Assembly: GCA_041390825.1 (NCBI GenBank)
Contig: JAWKPF010000013.1
Location: 69,248 to 133,247, forward strand
DNA length: 64,000 nucleotides
Direction: 5' to 3'
Source: Thermomicrobiales bacterium
GTDB lineage: Bacteria; Chloroflexota; Chloroflexia; Thermomicrobiales; UBA6265
Positions 1 to 9,402 of the stretch are shown here, piece after piece (position 1 is the stretch's first letter; the number at the start of each line of letters is the position of its first letter). The translations under genes and the position numbers were made by a program. The notes under the pieces were generated by a model. The model made no database searches. It saw nothing but the letters and a program-made list of their open reading frames with translations, and was not told the DNA's origin.

Positions 1-269
1 ATCGAGATGTTTCCGATGCGGCTGCCGGGAAGCTCGATCTGGAGCCGAGCGGGCGCCTCGAAGACCCAACGTCCGCGGATTGTCTCCATACGGTCGGTGG
101 GTCCAATGCCGTAGTACACAGCTTCTCCGTCTGGCAACAGCTCGAATCCTGCTCGACCCCGTGCCGGGGGAAGTGGATAGGTCGCCGGTCGATACACGGT
201 CAGGTCTGCCTGGTCTTCCTCCTGGGCGCGAACCCAATGCTGCAGCGTGTCCCGCGGTGGCGATGACAT
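1..269 (-). CDS. Small hypothetical protein, cut by the window edge
   Basis: This minus-strand gene starts at an ATG at 269 and runs off the left edge without a stop, so only the first 89 codons are visible. The translation begins MSSPPRDTLQHWVRAQEED and continues with a beta-rich stretch (GFELLPDGEAVYYGIGPTD, then GRWVFEAPARLQIELPG). The alternation of short strands with GxW and RLQIEL patterns resembles small lipocalin-like single-domain proteins. That is only a fold-level impression and I assign no function. It lies about 100 bp downstream of the M28 peptidase gene on the same strand and may be the last visible member of that operon. Confidence 0.55.
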   Translation of the reverse strand, partial: MSSPPRDTLQHWVRAQEEDQADLTVYRPATYPLPPARGRAGFELLPDGEAVYYGIGPTDRMETIRGRWVFEAPARLQIELPGSRIGNIS

Positions 270-369
270 GGGTGTTCCTCTCACATGGCCGAGCAGATGG
301 CCCTCGTGCAATTGGTTTGGAGTTGAGTTTTCACGCTGATTCGTGGCTTCTGTCGACTTCTCCAGCCAA

Positions 370-1776
370 TTATGGTTTATCGAGCGACTCCCAATCAGTT
401 GTCGAAGGCTGCCACGACGAGCCGTCCCACCACTTGTGGTAGACGCGGGAGTCTGTGCCAGTGACAAAGAGGTCCAGGCGATCGGCACCCCAGGCGACAA
501 CCGGTCCAGACACTGGAGCGATGTCGGGGGATTCAGTCGCCAGACCAACAAGCGATGCAATCGTGGCAACGTTCATCCGCAAGATCTCGACCGCGAGACT
601 GTTGTCGATGTGGACCAGCGTGTCGTTCGCGGTATGAACGTTGGTGTTTGCCGAATCAGAACCCTCGATGGTAAGTACCGCGGGTATCGCGGCATTGATG
701 AATGGCACATGATCGCTCGCAAATGGGTTGAGCGATGTCTCCACGATCAGACTGGTATAGGTCGAGGCAGCTGCCGCCAACGCATCCATCACCGTCTGTG
801 AGATTGCCGCGCCTTCGAGCAGTACGGTTGGTGAGGCCGTATTCCGGGTGCCGATCATGTCCATGTTGATAACTGCTCGTATTCGCGCGCGTTCGGCGGA
901 TTGGAGTGTGCTGACGTACTGGATGCTGCCATGCAGTCCTTGTTCCTCTCCGCCGAAAAGAATGAGCCGCAGGTCATGCTGATACGGTTGCCCGGCAAGC
1001 ACCCGCGCGATTTCCAGCACGCCCGCTGACCCGCTTCCGTTGTCATCGGCCCCCGGCGCCGGCGCGCTGATACCCCCAGCCGCGTTGATCGAATCCAGAT
1101 GAGCGGTGACGATCACCAGATTGCGAGTTCCGACACCATTTCCGGGTCGATCGGCGACGACGTTCAAGCTTGTGCCCGCGCCAACCGCAATCGTCTGCAA
1201 CTGGACGCTGTAGCCCAGGAGGCTCAGTTGGTTCTGAGCCCAATTGGCGGCGTTGGTGAACTGGGTCGTCAACGAATGCCGGGTGCCAAAACCCACCAAC
1301 GTATCCAGTGCGGAGCGGAAGGTCGAGGGGGAAACGGCATCCACCACGTGCTGGACCCGTTGATCTGCCGCACGGCGGTCGCCCTCGATGGTTCTGAGGA
1401 CTGCCGTGTCGACCGGGATTGGGCGAACCACCCAGCAATCGCCAGATCGATCGGTCAGCCGCGCAAGCTGTTGGGAATCGAGATCGACGATCAGGTGGCG
1501 ACCCTTGTCGACCACGACTGGAACATCGGGGAATTCGCGCTGAAACGAGGCTCCAACCTGGATGACAAGCGCGAGTCGGCCGCTCGATTGATCGAGGGCG
1601 CCGCTGGCGATGGCAATGCCGGTGTTCCGGGCGTGGCTTCGAAACGCCCTGCGGTCATCCGTGTCGGACCAGATCACCGTGCGGTCCGCAAGCTGAGTCC
1701 AATGCAACGGGGCGACGTCCTTGCCGGCAGCGGCGCGAAGCTGGGCCGGGGTCTCGGAGATCACAAGATAGAGCAT
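370..1776 (-). CDS. M28-family metallopeptidase with one C-terminal PLL-lectin blade
   Basis: This is predicted to be a dizinc aminopeptidase-type hydrolase of family M28. The set of metal ligands is visible: His226 in TAHLDS, Asp244 in GADDNGSG, Glu277/278 in GGEEQG, Asp306 in NMDMIG and His381 in VHTAND. Residues 1-150 form an N-terminal region with no Sec or Tat signal. After the catalytic domain (about 150-415) there is a single beta-propeller blade (VVAWGADRLDLFVTGTD, then HKWWDG) like the seven in the neighbouring M43 protein, and then the protein stops. I chose the ATG at 1776 because GGAGGA lies 8 bases upstream; a start at 1803 is also open. The gene follows the M43 gene by 92 bp and is probably co-transcribed with it. 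Substrate unknown. Confidence 0.8.
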   Translation of the reverse strand: MLYLVISETPAQLRAAAGKDVAPLHWTQLADRTVIWSDTDDRRAFRSHARNTGIAIASGALDQSSGRLALVIQVGASFQREFPDVPVVVDKGRHLIVDLDSQQLARLTDRSGDCWVVRPIPVDTAVLRTIEGDRRAADQRVQHVVDAVSPSTFRSALDTLVGFGTRHSLTTQFTNAANWAQNQLSLLGYSVQLQTIAVGAGTSLNVVADRPGNGVGTRNLVIVTAHLDSINAAGGISAPAPGADDNGSGSAGVLEIARVLAGQPYQHDLRLILFGGEEQGLHGSIQYVSTLQSAERARIRAVINMDMIGTRNTASPTVLLEGAAISQTVMDALAAAASTYTSLIVETSLNPFASDHVPFINAAIPAVLTIEGSDSANTNVHTANDTLVHIDNSLAVEILRMNVATIASLVGLATESPDIAPVSGPVVAWGADRLDLFVTGTDSRVYHKWWDGSSWQPSTTDWESLDKP

Positions 1777-1868
1777 CAGGATCGATCCTCCGGCGATCGA
1801 CATCGGGAAACGCTGACGACGGCGCGCCAGCGGATCCCGATGTCACGTTCGCAGTGTCCGACAACCCG

Positions 1869-4028
1869 CTAGAAGTCGGAAATCGTGCCGCCCAGGTACT
1901 CCCAGTCGGTCACCGACGGGCCCCAGGCGGAGCCGTTCCACCACTTGTGCCAGAGCGCGTGGTCGGTCCCGGTGACAAAGAGGTCGAGTCGGTTAGCACT
2001 CCAGGCAACCGCTTCTGGCCGACTCGTGCAGATGCCGCCCATGTACTCGTAGTCGACTACCGACGGGCCCCAGGCCGATCCGTCCCACCACTTGTGCCAG
2101 ACGGCGTTATCGGTACCGAGCACGAAGACGTCGAGGCGATCGCTGCCCCACGATACGACCCCTGGTTCGCCGAGACAGGTGCCGCCCATGTATTCCCAAT
2201 CGGTTACCGACGGTCCCCAAGCCGCCCCATCCCACCACTTGTGATAGAGGGCATGGTCAGTCCCCAGCACGAAAACATCGAGCCGGTTCGGGCCCCACGC
2301 GACGACGCGTGGCGGACTGGAACAGGTCCCGCCCATGTACTCCCATCCGGTTACCGACGGGCCCCAGGCCGAGCCATCCCACCACTTGTGGTAAAGCGCG
2401 TTGTCCGTGCCGAGCACAAAGACATCGAGCCTGTTGGACCCCCAAGCGACGACTTCTGGCCGGCTGGAACAGGTTCCGCCGAGCGACTCCCAACCAGTCA
2501 CCGACGGTCCCCAATTGGACCCATCCCACCATTTGTGCCAGAGCGCGCTGTCGGTCCCCACGACGAAGACATCGAGCCGATTGGGTCCCCATGCGACGAC
2601 TTCGGGCCGACTGGTGCAGATTCCGCCGAGTGACTCCCAATCAGTCACCGACGGTCCCCAACTGGACCCATCCCACCATTTGTGCCAGAGGGCGCTGTCG
2701 GTTCCCAGGACGAAGACATCGAGCCGATTTGGTCCCCACGCAACGACTTCGGGCTGGCTCATGCAGATGCCTCCCATGTACTCCCAATCGGTCACCGAGG
2801 GTCCCCAATTGGACCCATCCCACCACTTGTGGTAGAGGGCGCTATCGGTCCCGATGACGAAGACATCGAGCCGGTCGGAGCCCCAGGCCACGATTGGTCC
2901 CGAGGCAGATGGCGCGCCGCCGACCTGGCCACTGCAGATCGAAGCGCGCGGTCCGGCGAGGCAAGCCTGCATCCTTGCGACCTGCCCTTGCGTGAACATG
3001 ACCATGACCGGGTCGTCGACATAGTCCATGTAGTTCATGAACAGGTCACCGTTCGGTCCGTTGTTGCAGCTTATCTTGGGAAATGTCGGGACGCCGACAT
3101 TCGCATCCCCCTGGTTAGGTGTGTCCGAGACCTGGTCGGTACCGGTACAGGCGCCACCATCGTCGCCCCAGATATGGAAGAGGTCGAGCCAGTGCCCGAT
3201 CTCATGCGTCGCAGTGCGGCCGAGATGGAACGGCGGGCTCGCTGTTCCAGTGGTGCCGAAACCGGTATGGGTGATGACCACACCGTCGGTGGCGGCCGGA
3301 CCGCCCGGGAATTGCGCGTATCCGAGCAAGCCACCGGAGAGCTGGCACACCCAGATGTTCAGGTAGCGGTCTGCTGGCCACGCATCGGAGCCTCCCGTGG
3401 CGCTGGATTTCACCTTGTCATCGTCGACAAACGACGTCTGATTTGTCCGTGTTCGCACGATGCCGTCGGTTGGGCTCCCGTCTGGAGCTTGCGTGGCGAG
3501 AAAGAACTCGAGATTTGGATTGCCGATCAGTCCTTGAAATGCGCCAGGTACGGTCGAGATGTCTGGATTGAGTATCTGAAAGTCGCGATTCAAGACGTCG
3601 ATCTGGCTATGAATCTGGGCATCGGAGATGTTCTGATCCGGCTGATTCCAGACGACATGCACGACGACCGGAATACGGCATCCTCCTGCCCGCGCCATAG
3701 AACTCAATGTATCGTCGTCGGCTCGAAGGAACTCGAGCGTTGTTTGCTCGATTTGAGCGCGCTCTACCGCGTACCGTGGCACGGTTCGCATCAAGCGGGC
3801 ATGGACATCCATCGTCGCGCACGATCGATGGGTGGGGAGGTCTGCGCGCTGCGTTCCGCCCATGCCTGTCCGGGAACCGCCCGCGCCCATTCCGGTACCC
3901 GCGCCGCTCGAAGGCATCTCCATGCCCGAGCCGCTCGAGCTCATGCCAGTGCCTGCGCTGGCTGGACCCATCCTCGGTGGGTTCATGCCTCGCTTCTTCT
4001 TGTCCTGTGATCGTGGGGAAGTGTTCAT
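1869..4028 (-). CDS. M43 (pappalysin-like) metalloprotease with seven-bladed PLL-type lectin propeller
   Basis: This 719-residue protein joins a zinc metalloprotease to a lectin-like propeller. Residues 1-70 are a Met/Gly/Ser-rich low-complexity tail without a recognisable signal peptide. The catalytic domain (about 110-370) has HEIGHWLDLFH at about 275, an HExxHxxxxxH zinc site with Asp where the family usually has Gly, and a downstream Met-turn region (FMNYMDYVDD). Residues 378-719 are seven repeats of 49 residues with a conserved core (RLDVFVxGTD, HKWWDG, WGPSV), as in PLL/PHL-type fucose-binding lectins. The start at 4028 has GGAGG 5 bases upstream; an ATG at 4040 is the alternative. It heads a probable operon with the M28 gene. 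The propeller probably directs the protease to glycans (inference). Confidence 0.85.
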   Translation of the reverse strand: MNTSPRSQDKKKRGMNPPRMGPASAGTGMSSSGSGMEMPSSGAGTGMGAGGSRTGMGGTQRADLPTHRSCATMDVHARLMRTVPRYAVERAQIEQTTLEFLRADDDTLSSMARAGGCRIPVVVHVVWNQPDQNISDAQIHSQIDVLNRDFQILNPDISTVPGAFQGLIGNPNLEFFLATQAPDGSPTDGIVRTRTNQTSFVDDDKVKSSATGGSDAWPADRYLNIWVCQLSGGLLGYAQFPGGPAATDGVVITHTGFGTTGTASPPFHLGRTATHEIGHWLDLFHIWGDDGGACTGTDQVSDTPNQGDANVGVPTFPKISCNNGPNGDLFMNYMDYVDDPVMVMFTQGQVARMQACLAGPRASICSGQVGGAPSASGPIVAWGSDRLDVFVIGTDSALYHKWWDGSNWGPSVTDWEYMGGICMSQPEVVAWGPNRLDVFVLGTDSALWHKWWDGSSWGPSVTDWESLGGICTSRPEVVAWGPNRLDVFVVGTDSALWHKWWDGSNWGPSVTGWESLGGTCSSRPEVVAWGSNRLDVFVLGTDNALYHKWWDGSAWGPSVTGWEYMGGTCSSPPRVVAWGPNRLDVFVLGTDHALYHKWWDGAAWGPSVTDWEYMGGTCLGEPGVVSWGSDRLDVFVLGTDNAVWHKWWDGSAWGPSVVDYEYMGGICTSRPEAVAWSANRLDLFVTGTDHALWHKWWNGSAWGPSVTDWEYLGGTISDF
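1872..2894 (-). repeat. Seven tandem 147-bp units encoding propeller blades
   Basis: Seven near-identical 147-bp coding repeats, 49 codons each with a shorter last unit, make up the 3' half of the M43 gene. Each unit carries RLDVF, GTD, HKWWDG and WGPSVTDWE-type motifs. The high DNA identity between units makes the block prone to recombination and assembly collapse. A related single unit ends the neighbouring M28 gene at about 373-507. Confidence 0.85.
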
Positions 4029-4076
4029 GAAGGCCTCCATGGGGGTAGTGTGAAGAAAGGGGAAGGACCCACGGCC

Positions 4077-4095
4077 TGCCTGGAAAAACCAGGCA
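4077..4095 (-). other. Short hairpin in the M43 leader
   Basis: TGCCTGG and CCAGGCA form a perfect 7-bp stem around five A on the plus strand (five T on the sense strand). It lies just downstream of the putative promoter, in the untranslated leader of the M43 gene. Its role is unknown; it could stabilise the mRNA or be a small operator. Confidence 0.4.
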
Positions 4096-4100
4096 ATTTC

Positions 4101-4128
4101 AGTATCTCTCCATTCCTTGCAATGTCAA
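4101..4128 (-). promoter_or_regulatory. Candidate sigma-70-like promoter for the M43-M28 genes
   Basis: On the minus strand TTGACA (4128-4123) is followed after 16 bases by GATACT (4106-4101). This is a perfect -35 hexamer with a four-of-six -10 hexamer. It is the only such pair I saw in the unusually AT-rich 450-bp gap between the divergent genes starting at 4028 and 4490. The start codon lies about 70 bases downstream. Confidence 0.4.
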
Positions 4129-4489
4129 GCCAGTTATGACTATTTTGTAGATGTATTGCATGCGTGAGAATATGTTTTGTGCATGTATTCCGTTTCTCGG
4201 CGAAAATCGCGCGGAGCGCATTTCTTGCACATGCCGTCGAACTCGAGACTGTCGAACCTGCAAGCCTCTCGGCCAAGCAGACCGCGGCGGCGGCGCCTGG
4301 ATGATCATCTCAGGGAACGGAGCGCGGCGTTCTGGCGCCGAACGGATTCCCCTCCCCGGCCGCCTAACGGCACGATCGTCATGACCTATTCCTCACAAAA
4401 TTTACGTAGACATCGGGTTGGGGGTCTGGGACAATGATGGGCATCCACACGAAGCCATTGTCAGGTGCGTTTCCAACTCGAGGTGCGCC

Positions 4490-6388
4490 ATGGTCCAACA
4501 GGGCAACGATCTCTCCTCCATCTACCAGGCACTCTGTCGTGGGGAAATGACCAGACGCGCGTTTGTCGTTCGGGCTGCTGCGCTAGGCGTGTGCGCCCCG
4601 CTGACGCTCGCGCTGGTGAATTCGCGACCGGCGGTCGAGGCATCCGCGCCTCATACTCCTGCCGATCGACCGTCGTTCGGCACGGAGGGACAGCTCAGGG
4701 GCAGCGGCGGTGAACTGAAAGTGCGCGAATGGTTTGCACCAAACTGCGCGGTTGCCCATCTCTGGGAGGGATTGCCGTCCGCTGCCCGGGTTTCATCTCT
4801 GATCCTGGAGCCGCTGCTGTCGTATGCCTTCGACGGCACGCTTCTGCCGACGCTCGTCACCAGGGTACCCACGCAGGAGAACGGCGGCCTGTCCGAGGAT
4901 CTCACCAAGGTCATCCTCGAGTTGCGGGACGACATCGTCTGGAGCGATGGCGAGCCGTTCACCGCGGATGACGTGGTGTGGACCTGGCAATGGGTGAGGG
5001 ACGAATCGACGGTGGCGACGGAAGGGTATCGCTGGGAGCCCATCCGGAGCATCGAAGCGGTCGATGCCACGACAGTCGAGTTGACCTACGCGCAACCCAA
5101 CCCGGCCTGGTTCGACCCGATAGCTGGCTCCTACGTTGGCGCCATCGTTCCCCGACACATTTGGATCGACGGGATTTCGGAAGCGGTCAATGCGGAGTTC
5201 GCGACCAATCCGATCGGCACCGGTCCGTACAAGGTGGAAGCCTTTGTTCCGGGCGAATATGTTGCGTGCACGATCAATGACCGCTATCGAGAGCCGAACA
5301 AGCCCTATTTTGCGTCGGTTCGCTTCCAGGCCGGCGGAGACACCGCGTCTGCCGCGCAGGCGGTCTTGCAGGACGGCAATTGGGATGTAGCTTCCGGCCT
5401 GATTGGGATGACTGCGAATTTGCAACAGATGGAAGTGGAGGGCGGCAAGGGGCGCGTGATTGCGGGATCGCCAACCGCGGTCGAGCGCATCTTGTTCAAC
5501 TTTTCCGATCCGCATCGGGAGATCGAAGGCGAGCGGTCGAGCCTGGCCGCTCCCCATCCTTTCCTGACCGACCAGGCCGTACGCCAGGCCATGGCTCTGG
5601 CCATCGACCGGGAGAAGATTTCTCGTGAAGCCTTTGGAGCTGACAAGCTCGCGCAACCGACGGCGAACATTCTGTCCGGCATTCCTGCGCTCGAGTCGCC
5701 CAATACCTCCTACACCTTCGATCTGGAGGCGGCCAATCGTTTGTTGGACGAGGCAGGATGGGTCCGGGATGGAGACAAACGGTCCAGGGATGGAATCAAG
5801 TTGGCCGTGTCCTATTACACGTCGGTGAGCGGCCTCACGGTGTTCAAGCGGTGGCGCGCGGAAACGCAGGAAGTGGTCAAGGCTGGCTGGGAAGCAATTG
5901 GCATCGAGGTCGAGCCCGGTCAGGTGCCAGGGGATGTCTTTTTCGATCCCGACCCGGAGAATCTTCTGTCCTACACCCACTTTTATTGCGACATCGAAAT
6001 GTTTTCGAGTTCGGTAATGTCGCCACTTCCGCTCGATTATTTCCAGGACTGGTATGCCGGCATCGACAACCGCAATGTCGCGCAACAGGCGAACGACTGG
6101 CAAGGATTCAACCTCCAGCGGTACGTCAACCCGGAGTTCGACGCTCTGTATGATGAAGCGGCGGCCACCACCGATCCCGAGCGCGCGGCCGAGCTCCTTG
6201 TTCAGATGAACGACCTGATCGTCAACGATTTTGTGGTCGTGCCGCTGATCGCGCAGCCGGGTGAAATCGCCGCGGTGAGCAATCGGCTCGTAACGGAGAA
6301 TGTCGCTCCCAGCACGTGGGAGCCGCTCTTCTGGAATATTGCCAATTGGCGAACGGTGGATGACCAATTGGCCACGCCCGCGAGCTGA
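4490..6388 (+). CDS. ABC transporter solute-binding protein, family 5 (peptide/nickel type)
   Basis: This 632-residue extracytoplasmic binding protein would deliver a peptide-like or similar ligand to an ABC importer. A Tat-type leader (MTRRAFVVRAAALGV) starts near residue 20. It is followed by family-5 hallmarks: IVWSDGEPFTADDVVWTWQW, an NPIGTGPYKV segment, AVRQAMALAIDREKI and LLDEAGW. The start at 4490 has GAGGTG 5 bases upstream and leaves a short cytoplasmic N-terminus (MVQQGNDLSSIYQALCRGE) matching that of the paralogue at 23639-25504. No permease or ATPase gene is adjacent, so it is an orphan that must pair with components encoded elsewhere. It converges on the SnoaL/cupin gene with a 48-bp gap. 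Confidence 0.88.
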   Translation: MVQQGNDLSSIYQALCRGEMTRRAFVVRAAALGVCAPLTLALVNSRPAVEASAPHTPADRPSFGTEGQLRGSGGELKVREWFAPNCAVAHLWEGLPSAARVSSLILEPLLSYAFDGTLLPTLVTRVPTQENGGLSEDLTKVILELRDDIVWSDGEPFTADDVVWTWQWVRDESTVATEGYRWEPIRSIEAVDATTVELTYAQPNPAWFDPIAGSYVGAIVPRHIWIDGISEAVNAEFATNPIGTGPYKVEAFVPGEYVACTINDRYREPNKPYFASVRFQAGGDTASAAQAVLQDGNWDVASGLIGMTANLQQMEVEGGKGRVIAGSPTAVERILFNFSDPHREIEGERSSLAAPHPFLTDQAVRQAMALAIDREKISREAFGADKLAQPTANILSGIPALESPNTSYTFDLEAANRLLDEAGWVRDGDKRSRDGIKLAVSYYTSVSGLTVFKRWRAETQEVVKAGWEAIGIEVEPGQVPGDVFFDPDPENLLSYTHFYCDIEMFSSSVMSPLPLDYFQDWYAGIDNRNVAQQANDWQGFNLQRYVNPEFDALYDEAAATTDPERAAELLVQMNDLIVNDFVVVPLIAQPGEIAAVSNRLVTENVAPSTWEPLFWNIANWRTVDDQLATPAS

Positions 6389-6436
6389 CTCACTGGACGG
6401 CGCACGGACCATCCGCAGCGAGAAACCAGGCGTGGG

Positions 6437-7765
6437 CTACGAGATGTTTCGTGGCGGCGGCGGGGTTGGGAGCGCCGCCGGAGCGGCAGGAGTCCCCTCC
6501 GCGTCGGTGTCCGGGGGATCCGGTGTGGCCACGAGTGAGAAGATCCAAACCGTGGAGGCAAGCGTTTCATCGGCCTGATACGAGACATTCGCTCCGGGTC
6601 CGGCCGCGCTGGTGTCGTCAGCACGCAGAACCCCGTGATTGTCGATGAGCTGGGAACGCAGCCCGCTCGCGGCGCGCATACGCACCTCTCCCCATGATCG
6701 GGTGATGTCGATCTCACCACTGGCGACCCAGGCAAGCTCGATTCCGCCCACCTCTGGGTTGGCAATCGTCGACTCGGGCAGTAGTTGAGCCCGGCCGAAC
6801 GACAAGGTCAGGCGATCTCCGGTTTTCTTCAACTCGATCCCGCTCCAGAGGGTCGTGTGCAGATCCGCCAGCAGCGAACCTTTGGGGCGAGTTTCGCCGG
6901 ATATCGACGGCCCGAATTCGAGCGCGATCAGCGCGGCATTCTGATCTCCGGCGTCCCACATGCGGAACGTTGCCCCGGCGGGCACAAACACTGCGTCCAT
7001 CTGACCGAGCGCCACGACCGCTCCGGCTTCGACTGGCGCCGGGTCGGCGACGCGGCCGCGATGTTGCTTCCAAATCATGGCTGGGATGGACGCTGGATCG
7101 GTGACCTCCAGGAACGCATCGCCCGATAGATCGATCAGCAACAGGTGTCCGAATCGGCTGGCAGTCGGTTCGTGGTCGCCCAGAAGCGGGATTTGCCGCA
7201 CGCGGGCGGCCAACGTATCCAGTGCAACCGGCAACGTGAGCGAGAGAGCGGGAAACGTATCCAGTTGCCCAGCCAGAACTGCGGACGACCAGCGCTCCAC
7301 GATCAACCCGCGCTCGATCCGCAGCAGATCCAATCGGCCGATGAGCTCGTGCGGTTCTACGACGATCCCCGCGAATTCGGTCCGCGCGGCATGATTCCAA
7401 TCGAGGGTGACAGAGGCAGCAGTACCGCTGATTGGCGTTATTCGCGGTTCGATTCGAAGACCGGGAAAATGCTGCTTGATGGCATCGAGCTGTTGGAACA
7501 GGCTCTTTTCATTGCCAGTGGCCAAGCCACCGGACTGATGGCTCACAAACGCCGGGTGGAGCATCTTGCGTAGCGCGTCGTCGCTCCCACTGTCGAGATA
7601 GTCATTCATCCCCTGGTAGAACGCCAGCGTCGTTGCCTCCACCTGAGAACTGGGAACCGATTGGATCGAACGCAAGCGAACCGGATCAAGCGACCAGAGC
7701 TGGGCGAGGGCGAATCCGCTGAGCAGCGCCAGCATCAATGCAACGGCGGTGGCTCGGTGATACAT
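6437..7765 (-). CDS. Membrane-anchored or secreted protein with SnoaL-like and cupin-like domains
   Basis: A hydrophobic N-terminus (residues 5-22, ALMLALLSGFALAQL) acts as signal or anchor. Residues about 40-160 look like a SnoaL/NTF2-type ester-cyclase fold (FYQGMNDYLDSG, FVSHQSGG, IKQHFPGLRIEP). The rest contains two cupin-like beta segments (VVALGQMDAVFVPAGATFRMWD and a second one near ELAWVASGEI) and ends in a Pro-rich tail. The start at 7765 has a GGAGGTGA site that contains the stop codon of the gene upstream, so translation is probably coupled. It is the third gene of the sigma-factor operon. No enzymatic residues are obvious; a sensing or ligand-binding role is possible. Confidence 0.65.
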   Translation of the reverse strand: MYHRATAVALMLALLSGFALAQLWSLDPVRLRSIQSVPSSQVEATTLAFYQGMNDYLDSGSDDALRKMLHPAFVSHQSGGLATGNEKSLFQQLDAIKQHFPGLRIEPRITPISGTAASVTLDWNHAARTEFAGIVVEPHELIGRLDLLRIERGLIVERWSSAVLAGQLDTFPALSLTLPVALDTLAARVRQIPLLGDHEPTASRFGHLLLIDLSGDAFLEVTDPASIPAMIWKQHRGRVADPAPVEAGAVVALGQMDAVFVPAGATFRMWDAGDQNAALIALEFGPSISGETRPKGSLLADLHTTLWSGIELKKTGDRLTLSFGRAQLLPESTIANPEVGGIELAWVASGEIDITRSWGEVRMRAASGLRSQLIDNHGVLRADDTSAAGPGANVSYQADETLASTVWIFSLVATPDPPDTDAEGTPAAPAALPTPPPPRNIS

Positions 7766-7770
7766 GTGGA

Positions 7771-9402
7771 TCACCTCCCATTGGAGCCCACAAGCGCCCA
7801 AAGCGTGGCGGCGATGGCCGTGCTGTCTTCGAGCGAGGTGCCAATGTAAAGCGCGCCGTTGACGACGATTGGGGACGCGGCAACCTGACCGGTGAGCTCG
7901 AGTTGCTCACTCCAGAGCACGGAGCCATCGACTGCCGAGAGCGCCGTCACACCAAATTCGGTATCGACGACATAGACCGTGGTTCCCACGACGACCGGAG
8001 AACCGTTCACACTTGCATGCTCGGTGCTCGCTTGCCACAGCACCTGACCGGAAGCGCCATCGAGGCAGATGACCATGCCAGACGCAGCAACTACGTACAC
8101 CCGTCCACCCGACACAGCCGGAGAGGAGTTCAGTGGCAGATCTGTGTCGATCGGCGTTCGCCAAAGTTCTTCACCCGAGATGAGATCGAGTGCGTAGATC
8201 GTGCCGTCGAGCGTGCTTCCGGCATAGACAGATCGGCCGGTAATGGCGGGTCCGGATTCGAGCGATGGCATGGCGAACTGCCATCGCGCCGCACCGCTCT
8301 CCATGTCGAAGGCAACGAGCTCTGGTTGTCCAGCGCGATCGTCACCGGCATGCCAGCGTTCCTCGCCGGAACGCCGGTCGAGGGCATAGAGCGTGAACCC
8401 GTCCGCGGGTTGTCCCACCAGGCCGCTGCCAACGACGACCGTGTTCTCCTGGACGGCCACATGGATCGGAGACTGGTACGAGGTTGTCGCGATGATGACC
8501 AGATCGCCGATCACCACCGGTTCCGAGGTCCAGCCGGTTTGCAGGTCGCGCCGCCAGTGCTCCTCGCCGGTTTGGGCATCGAGGGCATAGACGACTCCCC
8601 CTGCATCGCCGGCATAGACGATTCCCCCCGCAACGGCTGGGGCCGCACCCGTCGGATGCTCGGTCGGGAATTGCCAGCGTTCGGCGCCAGTCGTGGCGTC
8701 GATGGCAATGATGGCGCCCTGATCTGCGGTGGCGCCGATGGGGTCCGACCAGTTGGTTACGAAGAGGCTGTCGCCGACCACCACTGGGGCGCTGATGCCG
8801 TCCCGGCCCGCTACGAAACTCCAGCGCACCGTCAAATCGCCTGTAACCTCAGGGCCGGGCATGACCCCGCTTCGCGCGGCGTTGCCGCGATCCATCGGCA
8901 CGTCGAGCGCCGACGAGGGCGCCAGGATGACACGTGTGGGTTCTGGCCCCGCGTGGCGTTCGACCACGTGATAGATCGTCATCAGTGAAACGACGATCAG
9001 CGCCGCAGCCACCAGCGATGCCAGCACCCACTGCCGGGCGCCTCCGTGTTGGTCGAGCCGGAGCGATTGCCTGGATACCGTGCGCGGAGAACCGATGCCG
9101 TTGCGCTGAGAGCCGCCCGAATCACGCGGTAGGGGGACCAGCGTTCCACGGGATACCGCGTTCGGGGCCGAGACTGCGCCCACGGAGTTCAGAAATTGCG
9201 TTTCGAAGGTGCGGGAGAACTCCGCGGCCGCCGGCTGCGCGTCATCGAATCGCTCGAGCCACGCGATGGTCTGCGCCAGCGTTGGGTCGATGTCCCTATC
9301 CGCATTCGGGCGCCCGATCCCCAGGTTGCCGGTCACGAGGTCGTCCCAGTAGCGCGCAACGCGATTCGATTCCGATTCCGATACCGGCTTATCTCTCCAC
9401 AT
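7771..9402 (-). CDS. Single-pass membrane protein with PQQ-like beta-propeller; candidate anti-sigma/sensor
   Basis: The N-terminal 120 residues are polar and predicted cytoplasmic (RYWDDLVTGNLG, ETIAWLERFDD-like helices). They are followed by one membrane helix at about 124-146 and a large outside domain of PQQ-type repeats (for example VVYALDAQTGEEHWR, TIYALDLISGEELWR). The gene overlaps the end of the sigma-factor gene by 14 bp, with AAAGGA 9 bases before its ATG. A membrane protein with a cytoplasmic head in this position is typical of anti-sigma factors. I infer that the head binds the sigma factor and the propeller senses something outside, although the classical zinc anti-sigma motif HxxxCxxC is absent. 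A simple PQQ-repeat membrane protein is the alternative. Confidence 0.7.
   Translation of the reverse strand: MWRDKPVSESESNRVARYWDDLVTGNLGIGRPNADRDIDPTLAQTIAWLERFDDAQPAAAEFSRTFETQFLNSVGAVSAPNAVSRGTLVPLPRDSGGSQRNGIGSPRTVSRQSLRLDQHGGARQWVLASLVAAALIVVSLMTIYHVVERHAGPEPTRVILAPSSALDVPMDRGNAARSGVMPGPEVTGDLTVRWSFVAGRDGISAPVVVGDSLFVTNWSDPIGATADQGAIIAIDATTGAERWQFPTEHPTGAAPAVAGGIVYAGDAGGVVYALDAQTGEEHWRRDLQTGWTSEPVVIGDLVIIATTSYQSPIHVAVQENTVVVGSGLVGQPADGFTLYALDRRSGEERWHAGDDRAGQPELVAFDMESGAARWQFAMPSLESGPAITGRSVYAGSTLDGTIYALDLISGEELWRTPIDTDLPLNSSPAVSGGRVYVVAASGMVICLDGASGQVLWQASTEHASVNGSPVVVGTTVYVVDTEFGVTALSAVDGSVLWSEQLELTGQVAASPIVVNGALYIGTSLEDSTAIAATLWALVGSNGR

Noticed and set aside
4793..6412. 539-residue antisense frame over the first solute-binding protein
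   Set aside because: Shadow of a clearly recognised gene.
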